Positions 54,967-63,336 of a stretch of DNA of 64,000 bases are shown here, one piece after another; within the stretch, counting starts at the first letter, position 1, and each line of letters begins with the position of its first letter. The stretch lies in the NCBI RefSeq assembly GCF_000377765.1, contig NZ_KB898665.1, positions 62,001 to 126,000 of the forward strand, in the 5' to 3' direction. This DNA comes from Gracilibacillus lacisalsi DSM 19029 (lineage in GTDB: Bacteria; Bacillota; Bacilli; Bacillales; Amphibacillaceae). The translations under genes were made by a program, and so were the position numbers. A model generated the notes under the pieces. The model saw only the letters and a program-made list of their open reading frames with translations. It did no database searches and was not told the DNA's origin.

Positions 54967-56085
54967 TTACTTTTTTGTAAGTGGCTTGGTTGAGTTACGG
55001 ATAATCAGCTCAGGATCAAAACGGATTAGATCGTTTTCCATGTTTTGTTGTTTCTTGGAACTTTTATTTCGCTTCACCATGTCTAGAATAACTTTTGCTG
55101 CTAATTCACCCATTTCACTTTTTGGATGGCTTACAGTAGTTAATTTCACTTCCGTTATTTCAGCCATAAATGAATCATCAAATCCTACAATAGAAATATC
55201 TTCTGGTACTTTTAATTGTGATTCTCTTAAAACATCCAATAAATTAATAGCCAACTCATCGTTATAACATACAATTGCTGTTGGACGTTTTTCTTCTGGT
55301 TCACTTAATATCTGTTTTAACACCTCAACTGGTTTGACTGACTTTTCTTCGGTATTATAAGTCACAATATTGTGAGGAAATATTTCGATATGATGCTTAC
55401 GATGTGCTTTTAAATACCCTTTCATTCGTTTCGTTCCTTGGATATCATCATTCTTAAAAAAGCCAACAATATTCTGGTGACCAAGTTCAATTAAGTGCTC
55501 TGTCTGCATAAACCCACCCTTTTCATCATCCACTACAATATGAAAAGGCTCTAATTCGTCATAGTATGCATTGATCATTAAATAAGGAATATTTTCTCGT
55601 TCAAGATTTAAGTAATAATTAATATTAGGATTGCTTATCGCACTTCGGGTTGGTTCAATAATAACACCATCGAAATGTTGCATGAGGATTTTTTCCAAAA
55701 ACTTCCTTTCGTTATCATGATCATTATTTGTACTAAACAGACTTACTTGATAGCCATGCTTACTTAAATATGATTCAGCTCCTCTAATAATTGATGGGAA
55801 AATATAATCGGATAAATACGTTGTAATAAGTGCAATATTTTTCTGATCAACCATCGATTGTGAATTATTCTTTGAACGATCAGCACAAAAAGTACCCGCA
55901 CCCTGTTCCCGGTATAGCCATCCTTGGTTAACGAGATCACCAATTGCTAATCGTACTGTATGTCTGCTTACACCAAATTCCTTCATTAGTTCGCTTTCGG
56001 AACTGATTTTCTGATGTGGTTGATATGTACCATCTAATATTCGGGACTTAATTGCTTCTTTTACTATACTGTATTTTGTCTGCAT
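54967..56085 (-). CDS. araR: AraR-type arabinose repressor, paralogue 1
   Basis: A 372-aa GntR/LacI hybrid repressor like B. subtilis AraR (362 aa), which controls arabinose genes and is released by L-arabinose. The winged helix has GVSRHTVRLAIGDLV and GWLYREQGAGTFCADRS. The sensor domain follows from about residue 80. ATG 56085 has seven-base spacing from GAGGT; an in-frame GTG at 56094 is less likely. Which paralogue is the orthologue cannot be decided by eye. Confidence 0.87.
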   Translation of the reverse strand: MQTKYSIVKEAIKSRILDGTYQPHQKISSESELMKEFGVSRHTVRLAIGDLVNQGWLYREQGAGTFCADRSKNNSQSMVDQKNIALITTYLSDYIFPSIIRGAESYLSKHGYQVSLFSTNNDHDNERKFLEKILMQHFDGVIIEPTRSAISNPNINYYLNLERENIPYLMINAYYDELEPFHIVVDDEKGGFMQTEHLIELGHQNIVGFFKNDDIQGTKRMKGYLKAHRKHHIEIFPHNIVTYNTEEKSVKPVEVLKQILSEPEEKRPTAIVCYNDELAINLLDVLRESQLKVPEDISIVGFDDSFMAEITEVKLTTVSHPKSEMGELAAKVILDMVKRNKSSKKQQNMENDLIRFDPELIIRNSTKPLTKK

Positions 56086-56306
56086 TGCTCGCACCTCATT
56101 TTTTACCTTATCTACTATAAGGATAAAGGTTTAACTAACTGTGTCAAGTTCTTTCGGAATAACAGTATGATCATCAGCTCGATCAAATAGACCTATATTC
56201 CCATAAAAAGCAAATAGGCAGGCAGTTGATACAAACTGCGAAGTTGTGAAAATTTAGAAAAGGGAAGCTTTCTCCCATTCTGATTAATGATGAGTGCTCG
56301 ATCGAC

Positions 56307-56426
56307 GCTGCGGAAAAATACTCCCTTTCCAGGGGCACAGCCTCAGCTAACTTGGTAAGAAAATCACTTTACCAAGTTAGCTGAGGCTCGTGCTATTCCC
56401 CTAGGAGTGTCGCATTTTTCCGCAGC
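56307..56426. repeat. Palindromic repeat element (about 120 bp)
   Basis: Outer arms GCTGCGGAAAAAT (56307-56319) and ATTTTTCCGCAGC (56414-56426) are perfect complements. Inside, GCCTCAGCTAACTTGGTAA (56340-56358) is perfectly complementary to 56369-56387. Nearly the whole element can fold into one long hairpin. Same family phrases as the other Bacillaceae repeats. Confidence 0.85.
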
Positions 56427-56520
56427 TTAGAATAGTGTTCTAATAAAATAACAGGAAATCCAAAGGAAACAGTTCCCTAAGTTCTATTCTTACAATAATC
56501 AGAGCACTAAAATCAGCGTA

Positions 56521-56635
56521 GGCAGAATACGGAGACTCCTATGGGAACTCACGCGAGCTGAAGACCCCGCAGGAAAGCGATTTTTGCTTTCCGAGGAGGC
56601 TGAGGCCGTGCCCATGGAAAGCGCAGTATTCTGCC
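56521..56635. repeat. Bacillaceae palindromic repeat, intact copy
   Basis: Ends GGCAGAATAC (56521-56530) and GTATTCTGCC (56626-56635) are perfect inverted repeats. The central hairpin GGAAAGC/GCTTTCC lies at 56572-56592. Carries GGAGACTCCTATGGGA, GCGAGCTGAAGACCCCGCAGG and GAGGAGGCTGAGGCCGTGCCC. The best-preserved copy in the window. Confidence 0.8.
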
Positions 56636-56739
56636 GGAGCGGTTTGTCAGCACTCCCAAAGGGAAGAATGGAAGAGAGCAAATCAACGGCAACGTTACTT
56701 CGCAGTTTATGTAATCTGTGGTGATACAAAAACTAAAAG

Positions 56740-56780
56740 TATACACGCGTTTCACTTAATGTGGTGGAAACGCGTGTATA
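56740..56780 (-). terminator. Terminator of araD-araA
   Basis: TATACACGCGTTTC (56740-56753) is perfectly complementary to 56767-56780, with T-rich sequence on both sides. Confidence 0.85.
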
Positions 56781-56803
56781 TTTTCAAGCTATCTCATATG
56801 ATC

Positions 56804-58288
56804 TTAGCGATAAACTGCTTCATTCCATTTTAGTTCATTACGGAATTGACGAAGTTTCGTGTCTTTATCAATGACTACACATTCGATTTTTGCCATGTTA
56901 GCAAAATCATATAATTGTTCGGTTGTCACATCAAACGAGAATACGGTATGGTGTGCTCCACCTGCGTAAATCCATGCTTCTGTTGCCTCACTTAGTGATG
57001 GTTCAGGCTTCCACAACACTTTCGCAACAGGTAAGTTTGGTGTTTCAATCTCAGGTTGTTCTGCTTTCACTTCATTAATTACTAGACGATAACGACCTCC
57101 CATTTCAATAAGAGATGCGTTAACAGCATCGCCACCACGTCCATCAAATACAAGACGAGCTGGATCTTCTTTACCACCAATACCTAATGGGTTAACAACG
57201 ATTTTAGGTTTTGTTGCAGATACAGTTGGGCAGATTTCCAACATATGAGAGCCTAAAATCATCTCATTACCTGGTTCAAGGTGATACGTATAATCCTCCA
57301 TAAAGGATGTACCTTCATTACCAGCAATAATTTTCATGAAACGAAGTAAAGCAGCTGTTCTCCAGTCACCTTCCCCAGCAAAGCCGTAACCTTCTGCCAT
57401 TAAACGTTGTGCTGCAAGACCAGGTAATTGTTTCATACCATGTAAGTCTTCAAAGTTTGTCGTGAATGCTGTATAATTCCCTTTTTTCAAGAACGATTTT
57501 AATCCTAACTCAATTTTTCCTTGGTATAAAATAGAGTCACGGATTGGACCTGGTTCACTTGCTTCTGCAGGTAATTCATAAAGCTCTTCGTATTCTTTGT
57601 ATAATGCATTTAATTCTTCATCTGTTACTTGATCCATCTCTTCAACTAGGTCACCAATACCATAGTAATCAACGGTCCAGCCAAATTTGATTTGAGCTTC
57701 GATTTTATCCCCGTCTGTTACAGCAACATTGCGCATATTGTCACCAAAGCGAGCAACACGTATATTGCTTCCTTCAGCAACTGCAACAGCTGTCTTCATC
57801 CAATCTGAAACTTTTGTTGTCACATCTTTGCTTTGCCAATGACCTACTACTACTTTTCGAGAAACATCCATTCGAGTACCAATAAAACCATATTCTCTGT
57901 CACCATGTGCTGCTTGGTTTAAGTTCATGAAATCCATATCAATGCTTTCCCATGGAATATCGCGATTAAACTGTGTATGCAAGTGTAACAAAGGTTTTTG
58001 CAACGCCTTTAGGCCAGCGATCCACATTTTTGCTGGAGAGAATGTGTGCATCCAAGTGATCACACCTGCACAATTTTCATCTGCATTTGCTTTCTGCATT
58101 AAGCTGTGAATATCTGGTGCTGTTGTAAGTACCTCTTTAAATTCTACTTCAAAAGGTAAGTTACCTTCTTTATTTAATCCAGCTACTACCTCTTTTGAAT
58201 TATTTGCTACTTCTTGCAGCGTTTCTTCTCCATATAAATGTTGACTACCTGTTACGAACCAAAATGTATAAGGACGTACTTCTAACAT
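56804..58288 (-). CDS. araA: L-arabinose isomerase
   Basis: A 494-aa Mn2+-dependent enzyme converting L-arabinose to L-ribulose. Metal ligands are visible in AGEGDWRTAA (Glu), SFMEDYTYH (Glu), GSHMLEICP (His) and AGGAHHTVFS (His). Length fits AraA. ATG 58288 follows GAGGAAATATC. Second gene after araD. The usual araB does not follow; a terminator comes instead. Confidence 0.96.
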   Translation of the reverse strand: MLEVRPYTFWFVTGSQHLYGEETLQEVANNSKEVVAGLNKEGNLPFEVEFKEVLTTAPDIHSLMQKANADENCAGVITWMHTFSPAKMWIAGLKALQKPLLHLHTQFNRDIPWESIDMDFMNLNQAAHGDREYGFIGTRMDVSRKVVVGHWQSKDVTTKVSDWMKTAVAVAEGSNIRVARFGDNMRNVAVTDGDKIEAQIKFGWTVDYYGIGDLVEEMDQVTDEELNALYKEYEELYELPAEASEPGPIRDSILYQGKIELGLKSFLKKGNYTAFTTNFEDLHGMKQLPGLAAQRLMAEGYGFAGEGDWRTAALLRFMKIIAGNEGTSFMEDYTYHLEPGNEMILGSHMLEICPTVSATKPKIVVNPLGIGGKEDPARLVFDGRGGDAVNASLIEMGGRYRLVINEVKAEQPEIETPNLPVAKVLWKPEPSLSEATEAWIYAGGAHHTVFSFDVTTEQLYDFANMAKIECVVIDKDTKLRQFRNELKWNEAVYR

Positions 58289-58329
58289 GATATTTCCTCC
58301 TCTATTGTGTTCAAATTCTTGAATATTTT

Positions 58330-59025
58330 TTACTTTTTATCCTGACCATAGTACGCATTGGCACCATGTTTTCTTAAATAATGTTTATCTAACAAAAATT
58401 GGTCCATGTCTTGTGCATGCGGATTAATTTGATACGTATGCAATGCCATCTTGGCAACTTCTTCTAACACTACTGCATTATGAAGTGCCTCATGTGGGTC
58501 TTTTCCCCAATTAAATGGTGCATGACTGTGTACTAACACACTTGGGATTTGCAACGGATCGATGTCCTTGAATGTTTCTACAATCACATTACCTGTTTCC
58601 CATTCATAGTCACCCGTTACTTCTTCTTTCGTCATACGACGTGTACACGGGATAGTGCCATAAAAGTAATCTGCTTGCGTTGTACCAAGCGCCGGGATAC
58701 CTTTACCTGCCTGAGCCCAACTCGTCGCCCATGGTGAATGTGTATGCACAACACCACCTATTCCCGGGAATTTTTGATACAACAAGCGATGGGTTGGAGT
58801 ATCTGAAGATGGCTTCAAGTCACCTTCGACAATATTCCCCTCTAAATCTAATACAACTAAATTATCAGCCTTTAGTTCTTCATATGGTACACCACTAGGC
58901 TTAATGACCATCAAACCAGATTCTTTGTCGTATCCGCTTACATTACCCCAAGTAAATGTAACTAAACCATACTTAGGTAGATCCAGGTTTGCTTCCAATA
59001 CTTGCTGTTTTAATTCTTCAAGCAT
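58330..59025 (-). CDS. araD: L-ribulose-5-phosphate 4-epimerase
   Basis: A 231-aa class II aldolase-type zinc enzyme making D-xylulose 5-phosphate. The metal His pairs are in [12 protein letters not shown] and [11 protein letters not shown], and the substrate loop reads SSDTPTH. ATG 59025 is preceded by AAGGGTGG with eight-base spacing and gives the AraD length. A longer frame to 59100 would run through an AraR box. Order araD-araA without araB differs from B. subtilis araABD. Confidence 0.94.
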   Translation of the reverse strand: MLEELKQQVLEANLDLPKYGLVTFTWGNVSGYDKESGLMVIKPSGVPYEELKADNLVVLDLEGNIVEGDLKPSSDTPTHRLLYQKFPGIGGVVHTHSPWATSWAQAGKGIPALGTTQADYFYGTIPCTRRMTKEEVTGDYEWETGNVIVETFKDIDPLQIPSVLVHSHAPFNWGKDPHEALHNAVVLEEVAKMALHTYQINPHAQDMDQFLLDKHYLRKHGANAYYGQDKK

Positions 59026-59058
59026 GCTTACATCCACCCTTTTCTTAATATTCTTTCC

Positions 59059-59071
59059 TTGTACGTATGTG
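59059..59071. promoter_or_regulatory. AraR operator 2 of araDA
   Basis: TTGTACGTATGTG lies downstream of the -10 box, with its centre 43 bp from the other operator. That places both boxes on the same DNA face. Confidence 0.75.
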
Positions 59072-59088
59072 TAAAAGTAATTATTTCT

Positions 59089-59117
59089 ATCATAATACAA
59101 TTCGTACGTACATTCAA
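59089..59117 (-). promoter_or_regulatory. Promoter of araDA
   Basis: Read leftward, TTGAAT (59112-59117) and TATGAT (59089-59094) are 17 bp apart. The first AraR operator fills the spacer. Confidence 0.7.
59101..59114. promoter_or_regulatory. AraR operator 1 of araDA
   Basis: TTCGTACGTACATT carries the GTACGTAC core and lies between the -35 and -10 boxes, so binding would block RNA polymerase. Confidence 0.8.
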
Positions 59118-59235
59118 TAAAAAACTTTTAATTTTATCTATTTTAATATAAAGTACTTACTTTTCCATTTCAAAGATAATCGCGAATTAACTATATCACT
59201 TGGGTTATACAAAGGTGCCTGATTGCTTACAACCA

Positions 59236-59272
59236 AATAAAAGACACCAGGATCGGCATTATTCCTGATGTC
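59236..59272 (-). terminator. Terminator of the YycO-like gene
   Basis: GACACCAGG (59243-59251) pairs with CCTGATGTC (59264-59272) with one wobble. Leftward it continues TCTTTTATTT. Confidence 0.7.
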
Positions 59273-59353
59273 ATGTTATAGATTATATATTCACCTGAAT
59301 CATTGAATGATTCCAGTAATTTTTTACATCGCATTACTGGATTTTATGTTTCT

Positions 59354-60100
59354 TTAGGTATCAATCAAAAACTTGACGTCCTGATGCTGATACACTAGCT
59401 CAAAATCCTGATTTTCCAACAACTGATGGTATAAATCCTCTGGTGAGAACCATAAATGGTCATTTTCAAAAGTATAATCTGCTCCAAAATGATAACAAAT
59501 CCATACTAACTTCGAACAATAGATTTTTTCCCATGGTTCATCTAGTTCCTGAGAAAGGTCAAAAGAAAAGGTAGGCTTGTGAATACCTTTTTCCAAATTA
59601 CTTTTGTATTCCTGGTAATAATCTATTGCATATTGTGCCGCCTTTTCCCCTAATTCAGTTTTTACCGGGCGAAATTGAGCGTGTACTGGATGCTTATCTA
59701 GAAACTGCTGGATTGATTTACGTACAATCGCAGGCTCCAAGCCCGGTGATTCAATTAATTCATTTTCATTAATGGCAAGTGCGGAATGCCCCATGTATCC
59801 AGTTAATTCTGATTTTACATTATCACTGGCCACTAAAATGTCGCCAGCTTGATAGTTACGCTCTCTCGTTGCATAATAAGTTTTTAATGGATATTGTTCT
59901 TTTGCTAATTTATTATCAAACAAGTACTCTATCGTTATTATCGTATTAGGCTTCCGATCACGTAATCGAATCAATACACCATCATCATCAAGCCCGCTAG
60001 CCAGCAATATATCATTTTCATACACCTTAAACCGAACACTTTCTAAACATGGTTTCACATACAATAAACCATTACAAATCCACACATCAAAAAACCCCAT
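59354..60100 (-). CDS. Permuted papain-like hydrolase family protein (YycO/YiiX-like)
   Basis: A 248-aa protein resembling the NlpC/P60-related permuted papain amidases. A GDILVASDN segment is followed by the His motif GYMGHSALAINENELIESPG. The Cys motif IYCSKLVWICYHFGADY comes late, as expected for the permuted order. No clear signal peptide. ATG 60100 has GAGGTGG upstream; earlier in-frame starts lack a site. It may cleave an amide bond in cell-wall or lipid substrates (inference). Isolated gene, divergent from nothing nearby. Confidence 0.68.
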   Translation of the reverse strand: MGFFDVWICNGLLYVKPCLESVRFKVYENDILLASGLDDDGVLIRLRDRKPNTIITIEYLFDNKLAKEQYPLKTYYATRERNYQAGDILVASDNVKSELTGYMGHSALAINENELIESPGLEPAIVRKSIQQFLDKHPVHAQFRPVKTELGEKAAQYAIDYYQEYKSNLEKGIHKPTFSFDLSQELDEPWEKIYCSKLVWICYHFGADYTFENDHLWFSPEDLYHQLLENQDFELVYQHQDVKFLIDT

Positions 60101-60199
60101 TACAAACCACCTCACCATAGGATATGACAAAACCAGGTCAAGGGCACTGCAGAAAGCGCCCATTTTGTTATAAAGCACTAGCAACTGAGGAGACTTTTT

Positions 60200-60331
60200 C
60201 TATCAACTTTTAAGATTTACTATCAACTTCGAGGACTTCTCTATCAACTTTTGGGATTTACTATCAACTTCAGGGACTTCTCTATCAACTTCGGGGGCTT
60301 CTCTATCAACTTTTGGGATTTACTATCAACT
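60200..60331. repeat. Tandem repeat array of 20/21-bp units
   Basis: Six full units start at 60200, 60220, 60241, 60261, 60282 and 60303, plus a 9-bp partial. All begin CTATCAACTT. Two flavours, ending TTGGGATTTA (20 bp) and CGGGGACTTCT (21 bp), mostly alternate. Lies between purU and the YycO-like gene. There are no spacers, so it is not a CRISPR array. Confidence 0.9.
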
Positions 60332-60341
60332 AGCATAAAAA

Positions 60342-60382
60342 ATTAAAAAGCACTCTTACCGCTCTCCACGATAAGAATGCTT
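60342..60382 (-). terminator. Terminator of purU
   Basis: Read leftward, AAAGCATTCTTAT pairs with GTAAGAGTGCTTT and continues into TTAATTT. Confidence 0.8.
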
Positions 60383-60389
60383 TGATCAA

Positions 60390-61289
60390 TTAAAATACGA
60401 TTGTTTTATTTCCATACACGATAATACGGTCTTCGAGGTGCCATTTAATTGCTCTTGCTAGCACACTACGCTCTACAGATTGACCAATTTTTTTCATTGC
60501 TTCGACATTGTCGCGATGATCAACTCGACTGATATCCTGCTCGATAATCGGCCCTTCATCGAGATCGTTGGTAACGTAATGGGAGGTAGCACCGATCAAT
60601 TTTACCCCACGGTGGTAGGCACGTTCATATGGCTTCGCACCAATAAATGCTGGTAAAAAGGAATGGTGAATATTGATAATTTTATTTTTGAATGTCTCCA
60701 CAAAATGAGGTGTCAAAATTTGCATATAGCGTGCTAACACAATCACATCTATTTCATATTCTTGTAGTAATTGAATTTGCTTTTCCTCTACCTGTTTACG
60801 GATATCCTTATTAGCTGGGATATAATAATAGGGAATACCGAGCCGTTCGACAAACTCACGTGATGTTTCATGATTACTGATCACAAGGCTAATATCTGCC
60901 ATTAAGTCTCCGCTTTGCCACTCCCAAAGCAACTCTAACAAGCAATGAGGCTCCTTGGAAACAAAGATTGCCATCTTCTTTATTTGATCGACATATTTAA
61001 ATGTTGCTTCCATATTAAATGCTTCTTTAACTCGTTGAAAATCCGCTTCTAATTTTTCAGCTTGAGCTTTTAAATCATCCATTTCAAATTCAATTCGAAT
61101 AAAGAACTCACCACCATGTGGGTCAGTAGAGTATTGATTGGATTCAATAATATTAGCGTTATGCTCATATAAAAACTGAGACACGGCTGCCACAATACCA
61201 GGTTGATCGGCACAGTTTATTAATAAACGCGCTCTGTTTTTATTTGTTTTCTTAAATGCTTCTATCTTTTCATCTATATAACTTTTCAT
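60390..61289 (-). CDS. purU: Formyltetrahydrofolate deformylase
   Basis: A 299-aa enzyme releasing formate from 10-formyltetrahydrofolate, balancing one-carbon pools. An N-terminal ACT domain (about 18-95, CADQPGIVAAVSQFLYEHN) is followed by a formyltransferase domain. The catalytic Asn-His-Asp are in INIHHSFLPAF and VTNDLDEGPII. Length fits PurU. ATG 61289 follows AGAGGG. Stands alone between the arg genes and the tandem repeat. Confidence 0.94.
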   Translation of the reverse strand: MKSYIDEKIEAFKKTNKNRARLLINCADQPGIVAAVSQFLYEHNANIIESNQYSTDPHGGEFFIRIEFEMDDLKAQAEKLEADFQRVKEAFNMEATFKYVDQIKKMAIFVSKEPHCLLELLWEWQSGDLMADISLVISNHETSREFVERLGIPYYYIPANKDIRKQVEEKQIQLLQEYEIDVIVLARYMQILTPHFVETFKNKIINIHHSFLPAFIGAKPYERAYHRGVKLIGATSHYVTNDLDEGPIIEQDISRVDHRDNVEAMKKIGQSVERSVLARAIKWHLEDRIIVYGNKTIVF

Positions 61290-61355
61290 CTTGATCCCTC
61301 TTTACTATAATCGTTCTTTACTACTTTACCACGTTACAGATGATGGTCAAGAGTC

Positions 61356-62528
61356 TTATGAAAATAATTTATCCATAATGGCTATAAACTGTTCTACTTC
61401 TTCTTGTTTTGCCGTTAAAGGTGGCAGTAAACGAACGATTTGTGGCCCTGCAACTAAAATTAATAATTGATGTTCCTCTCTTGCTTTGTTGACATAGTCA
61501 ATCGCATTACCTTCGACTTCAAGACCGATTAACAAACCTTTACCTCTAACAGACTTTACTTCCTTCTTATCTTCTACTAATTGTTGCAATCCATTCCATA
61601 AATCGTCCGATATTTGATTAGCATGCGCTAATATATCTGTTTGGGTAAGGTGGTTAATGGTTGCCAGCCCTGCTGTTGTTACGATTGGATTCCCCCCAAA
61701 TGTACTTCCGTGTGTACCTGGGGAAAATACTTTTGCGACATGTTCTTTAGCGATGATAGCACCAATTGGAAAACCAGATCCCAGACCTTTTGCCACACTG
61801 ATTACATCTGGCTCAATACCGTAATGCTGATAGGCAAAAAGTTTACCTGTCCGGCCCATACCTGTCTGAATTTCATCAATCATCAATAAAATATGATGTT
61901 CTTTACAGATTGCAGATAGTTTGCTTAGCCATGCAGGATCAGCTGGGATGACCCCTCCTTCACCTTGAACGAGTTCTAATAATACCGCAGCTGGTTTCTG
62001 TTTTGCTAGCTCATCAAGTAAACGATCGTCATTAAAAGGTAAATACGCAAAACCGGGTGTTAAAGGGGTAAATCCGTCTTGGATTTTCTTTTGCCCTGTT
62101 GCCGATAATGTAGCCATTGTCCGGCCATGAAACGAATTGTTAAAAGTGATGATGAGTGGATTATCCTGTTCTAGTACATCATGCCCGTATTTTTTGGCAA
62201 TTTTGATTGCTGCTTCATTCGCTTCAGCACCACTATTACAGAAAAACACTTGATCACCACAACTATTTTCCGTTAAGGCCTGTGCTAATTTTTCCTGAGA
62301 GGGTATATGATAAAGATTGGAACAATGCCATAGCTTCGACAGTTGTTCCTGGACAGCACGCTCCACCACATCTGGCACATGTCCTAAGTTACACGTTGCA
62401 ATACCAGAAGAAAAATCTAAATATTTTGTTCCTTGATCATCCCATACGTGACTTCCTTTCCCTTCAACCAAAGTAATCGGAAAACGTCCGTATGTAGACA
62501 TAACAGGACTTACAGTTTGTTTATACAT
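61356..62528 (-). CDS. argD: Acetylornithine aminotransferase
   Basis: A 390-aa class III PLP aminotransferase of arginine synthesis. NSGAEANEAAIKIAKKYG and the PLP-Lys segment ISVAKGLGSGFPIGA (near residue 240) are clear. The GSTFGGNP motif follows. The ATG at 62528 overlaps the argB stop by 8 bp after an AGGAGGTG site. Last gene of the arg cluster here; argF and carAB do not follow. Confidence 0.93.
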   Translation of the reverse strand: MYKQTVSPVMSTYGRFPITLVEGKGSHVWDDQGTKYLDFSSGIATCNLGHVPDVVERAVQEQLSKLWHCSNLYHIPSQEKLAQALTENSCGDQVFFCNSGAEANEAAIKIAKKYGHDVLEQDNPLIITFNNSFHGRTMATLSATGQKKIQDGFTPLTPGFAYLPFNDDRLLDELAKQKPAAVLLELVQGEGGVIPADPAWLSKLSAICKEHHILLMIDEIQTGMGRTGKLFAYQHYGIEPDVISVAKGLGSGFPIGAIIAKEHVAKVFSPGTHGSTFGGNPIVTTAGLATINHLTQTDILAHANQISDDLWNGLQQLVEDKKEVKSVRGKGLLIGLEVEGNAIDYVNKAREEHQLLILVAGPQIVRLLPPLTAKQEEVEQFIAIMDKLFS

Positions 62529-63324
62529 GCGGCACCTCCTGTTCTAAAGCAATTCTCGTTCCAACTTGTTTCCCTTGCATAAACTCTTCCAAACCATGGT
62601 CTGCTGTACCATCCACAATTGATACTTCCCGTACATTTTTACGCAAAGCAGATAATGCAGATTTTACTTTAGGAATCATTCCACCGAAAATTACTTCTTG
62701 TTGGATCAATTCATCGATTTTCGTTTCATTTAACTGATGGAATACTTGCTTCTCCCCATTTACTTCATGATAAATCCCGGGAATATCACTAATAAAACAT
62801 AACTTTGCTTCTAATGCTTGCGCAACTGCTGATGCCGCCATATCAGCATTTATATTATAGCGTTGTCCTGTTCTATCCTTACCAATTGGTGAAACTACTG
62901 GGATGAGACCTTGCTCGACAAAGCTTTGTACTAAATTTGTATTCACTTGTATCACTTCTCCTACATAACCAAGAGTGGTATCATCCTTCACCGGCTTTGC
63001 TTCTAATAAGTTTCCATCAATTCCACTTACACCAATGGCCTTACCTTCCGCTTCTGCAATTTTACGGACAATGGCTTTATTCATAGAACCACTAAGGGCC
63101 ATTTCGACGACATCTAATACTTCATTTGTGGTTACACGCAATCCGTTAATAAACGTAGTCTTCACACCTGTTTGCTCTAACAATTGTGAAATTAACGGTC
63201 CACCACCATGAACAATAATTGGCTGCCATTTTCCTTTTTGTTGAATCGTCACAATATCTTGATAAAAAGAAGGAGGCAGCTGTTCAAATACACTACCACC
63301 ACATTTAATCACAACATAATTCAC
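62521..63324 (-). CDS. argB: Acetylglutamate kinase
   Basis: A 267-aa amino-acid kinase phosphorylating N-acetylglutamate. VIKCGGSVFEQ at the start and VHGGGPLIS near residue 38 bind ATP and substrate. NINADMAASAVAQ lies near residue 170. The GTG start at 63324 has seven-base spacing to AAGGAGG and overlaps an ATG-TGA. The argJ stop lies inside the same site, so translation is tightly coupled. Confidence 0.93.
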   Translation of the reverse strand: MNYVVIKCGGSVFEQLPPSFYQDIVTIQQKGKWQPIIVHGGGPLISQLLEQTGVKTTFINGLRVTTNEVLDVVEMALSGSMNKAIVRKIAEAEGKAIGVSGIDGNLLEAKPVKDDTTLGYVGEVIQVNTNLVQSFVEQGLIPVVSPIGKDRTGQRYNINADMAASAVAQALEAKLCFISDIPGIYHEVNGEKQVFHQLNETKIDELIQQEVIFGGMIPKVKSALSALRKNVREVSIVDGTADHGLEEFMQGKQVGTRIALEQEVPHV

Positions 63325-63336
63325 ATTCGTTCCTCC

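Noticed and set aside
60200-60331. CRISPR array
   Set aside because: The units abut each other without unique spacers, and no cas gene is present.
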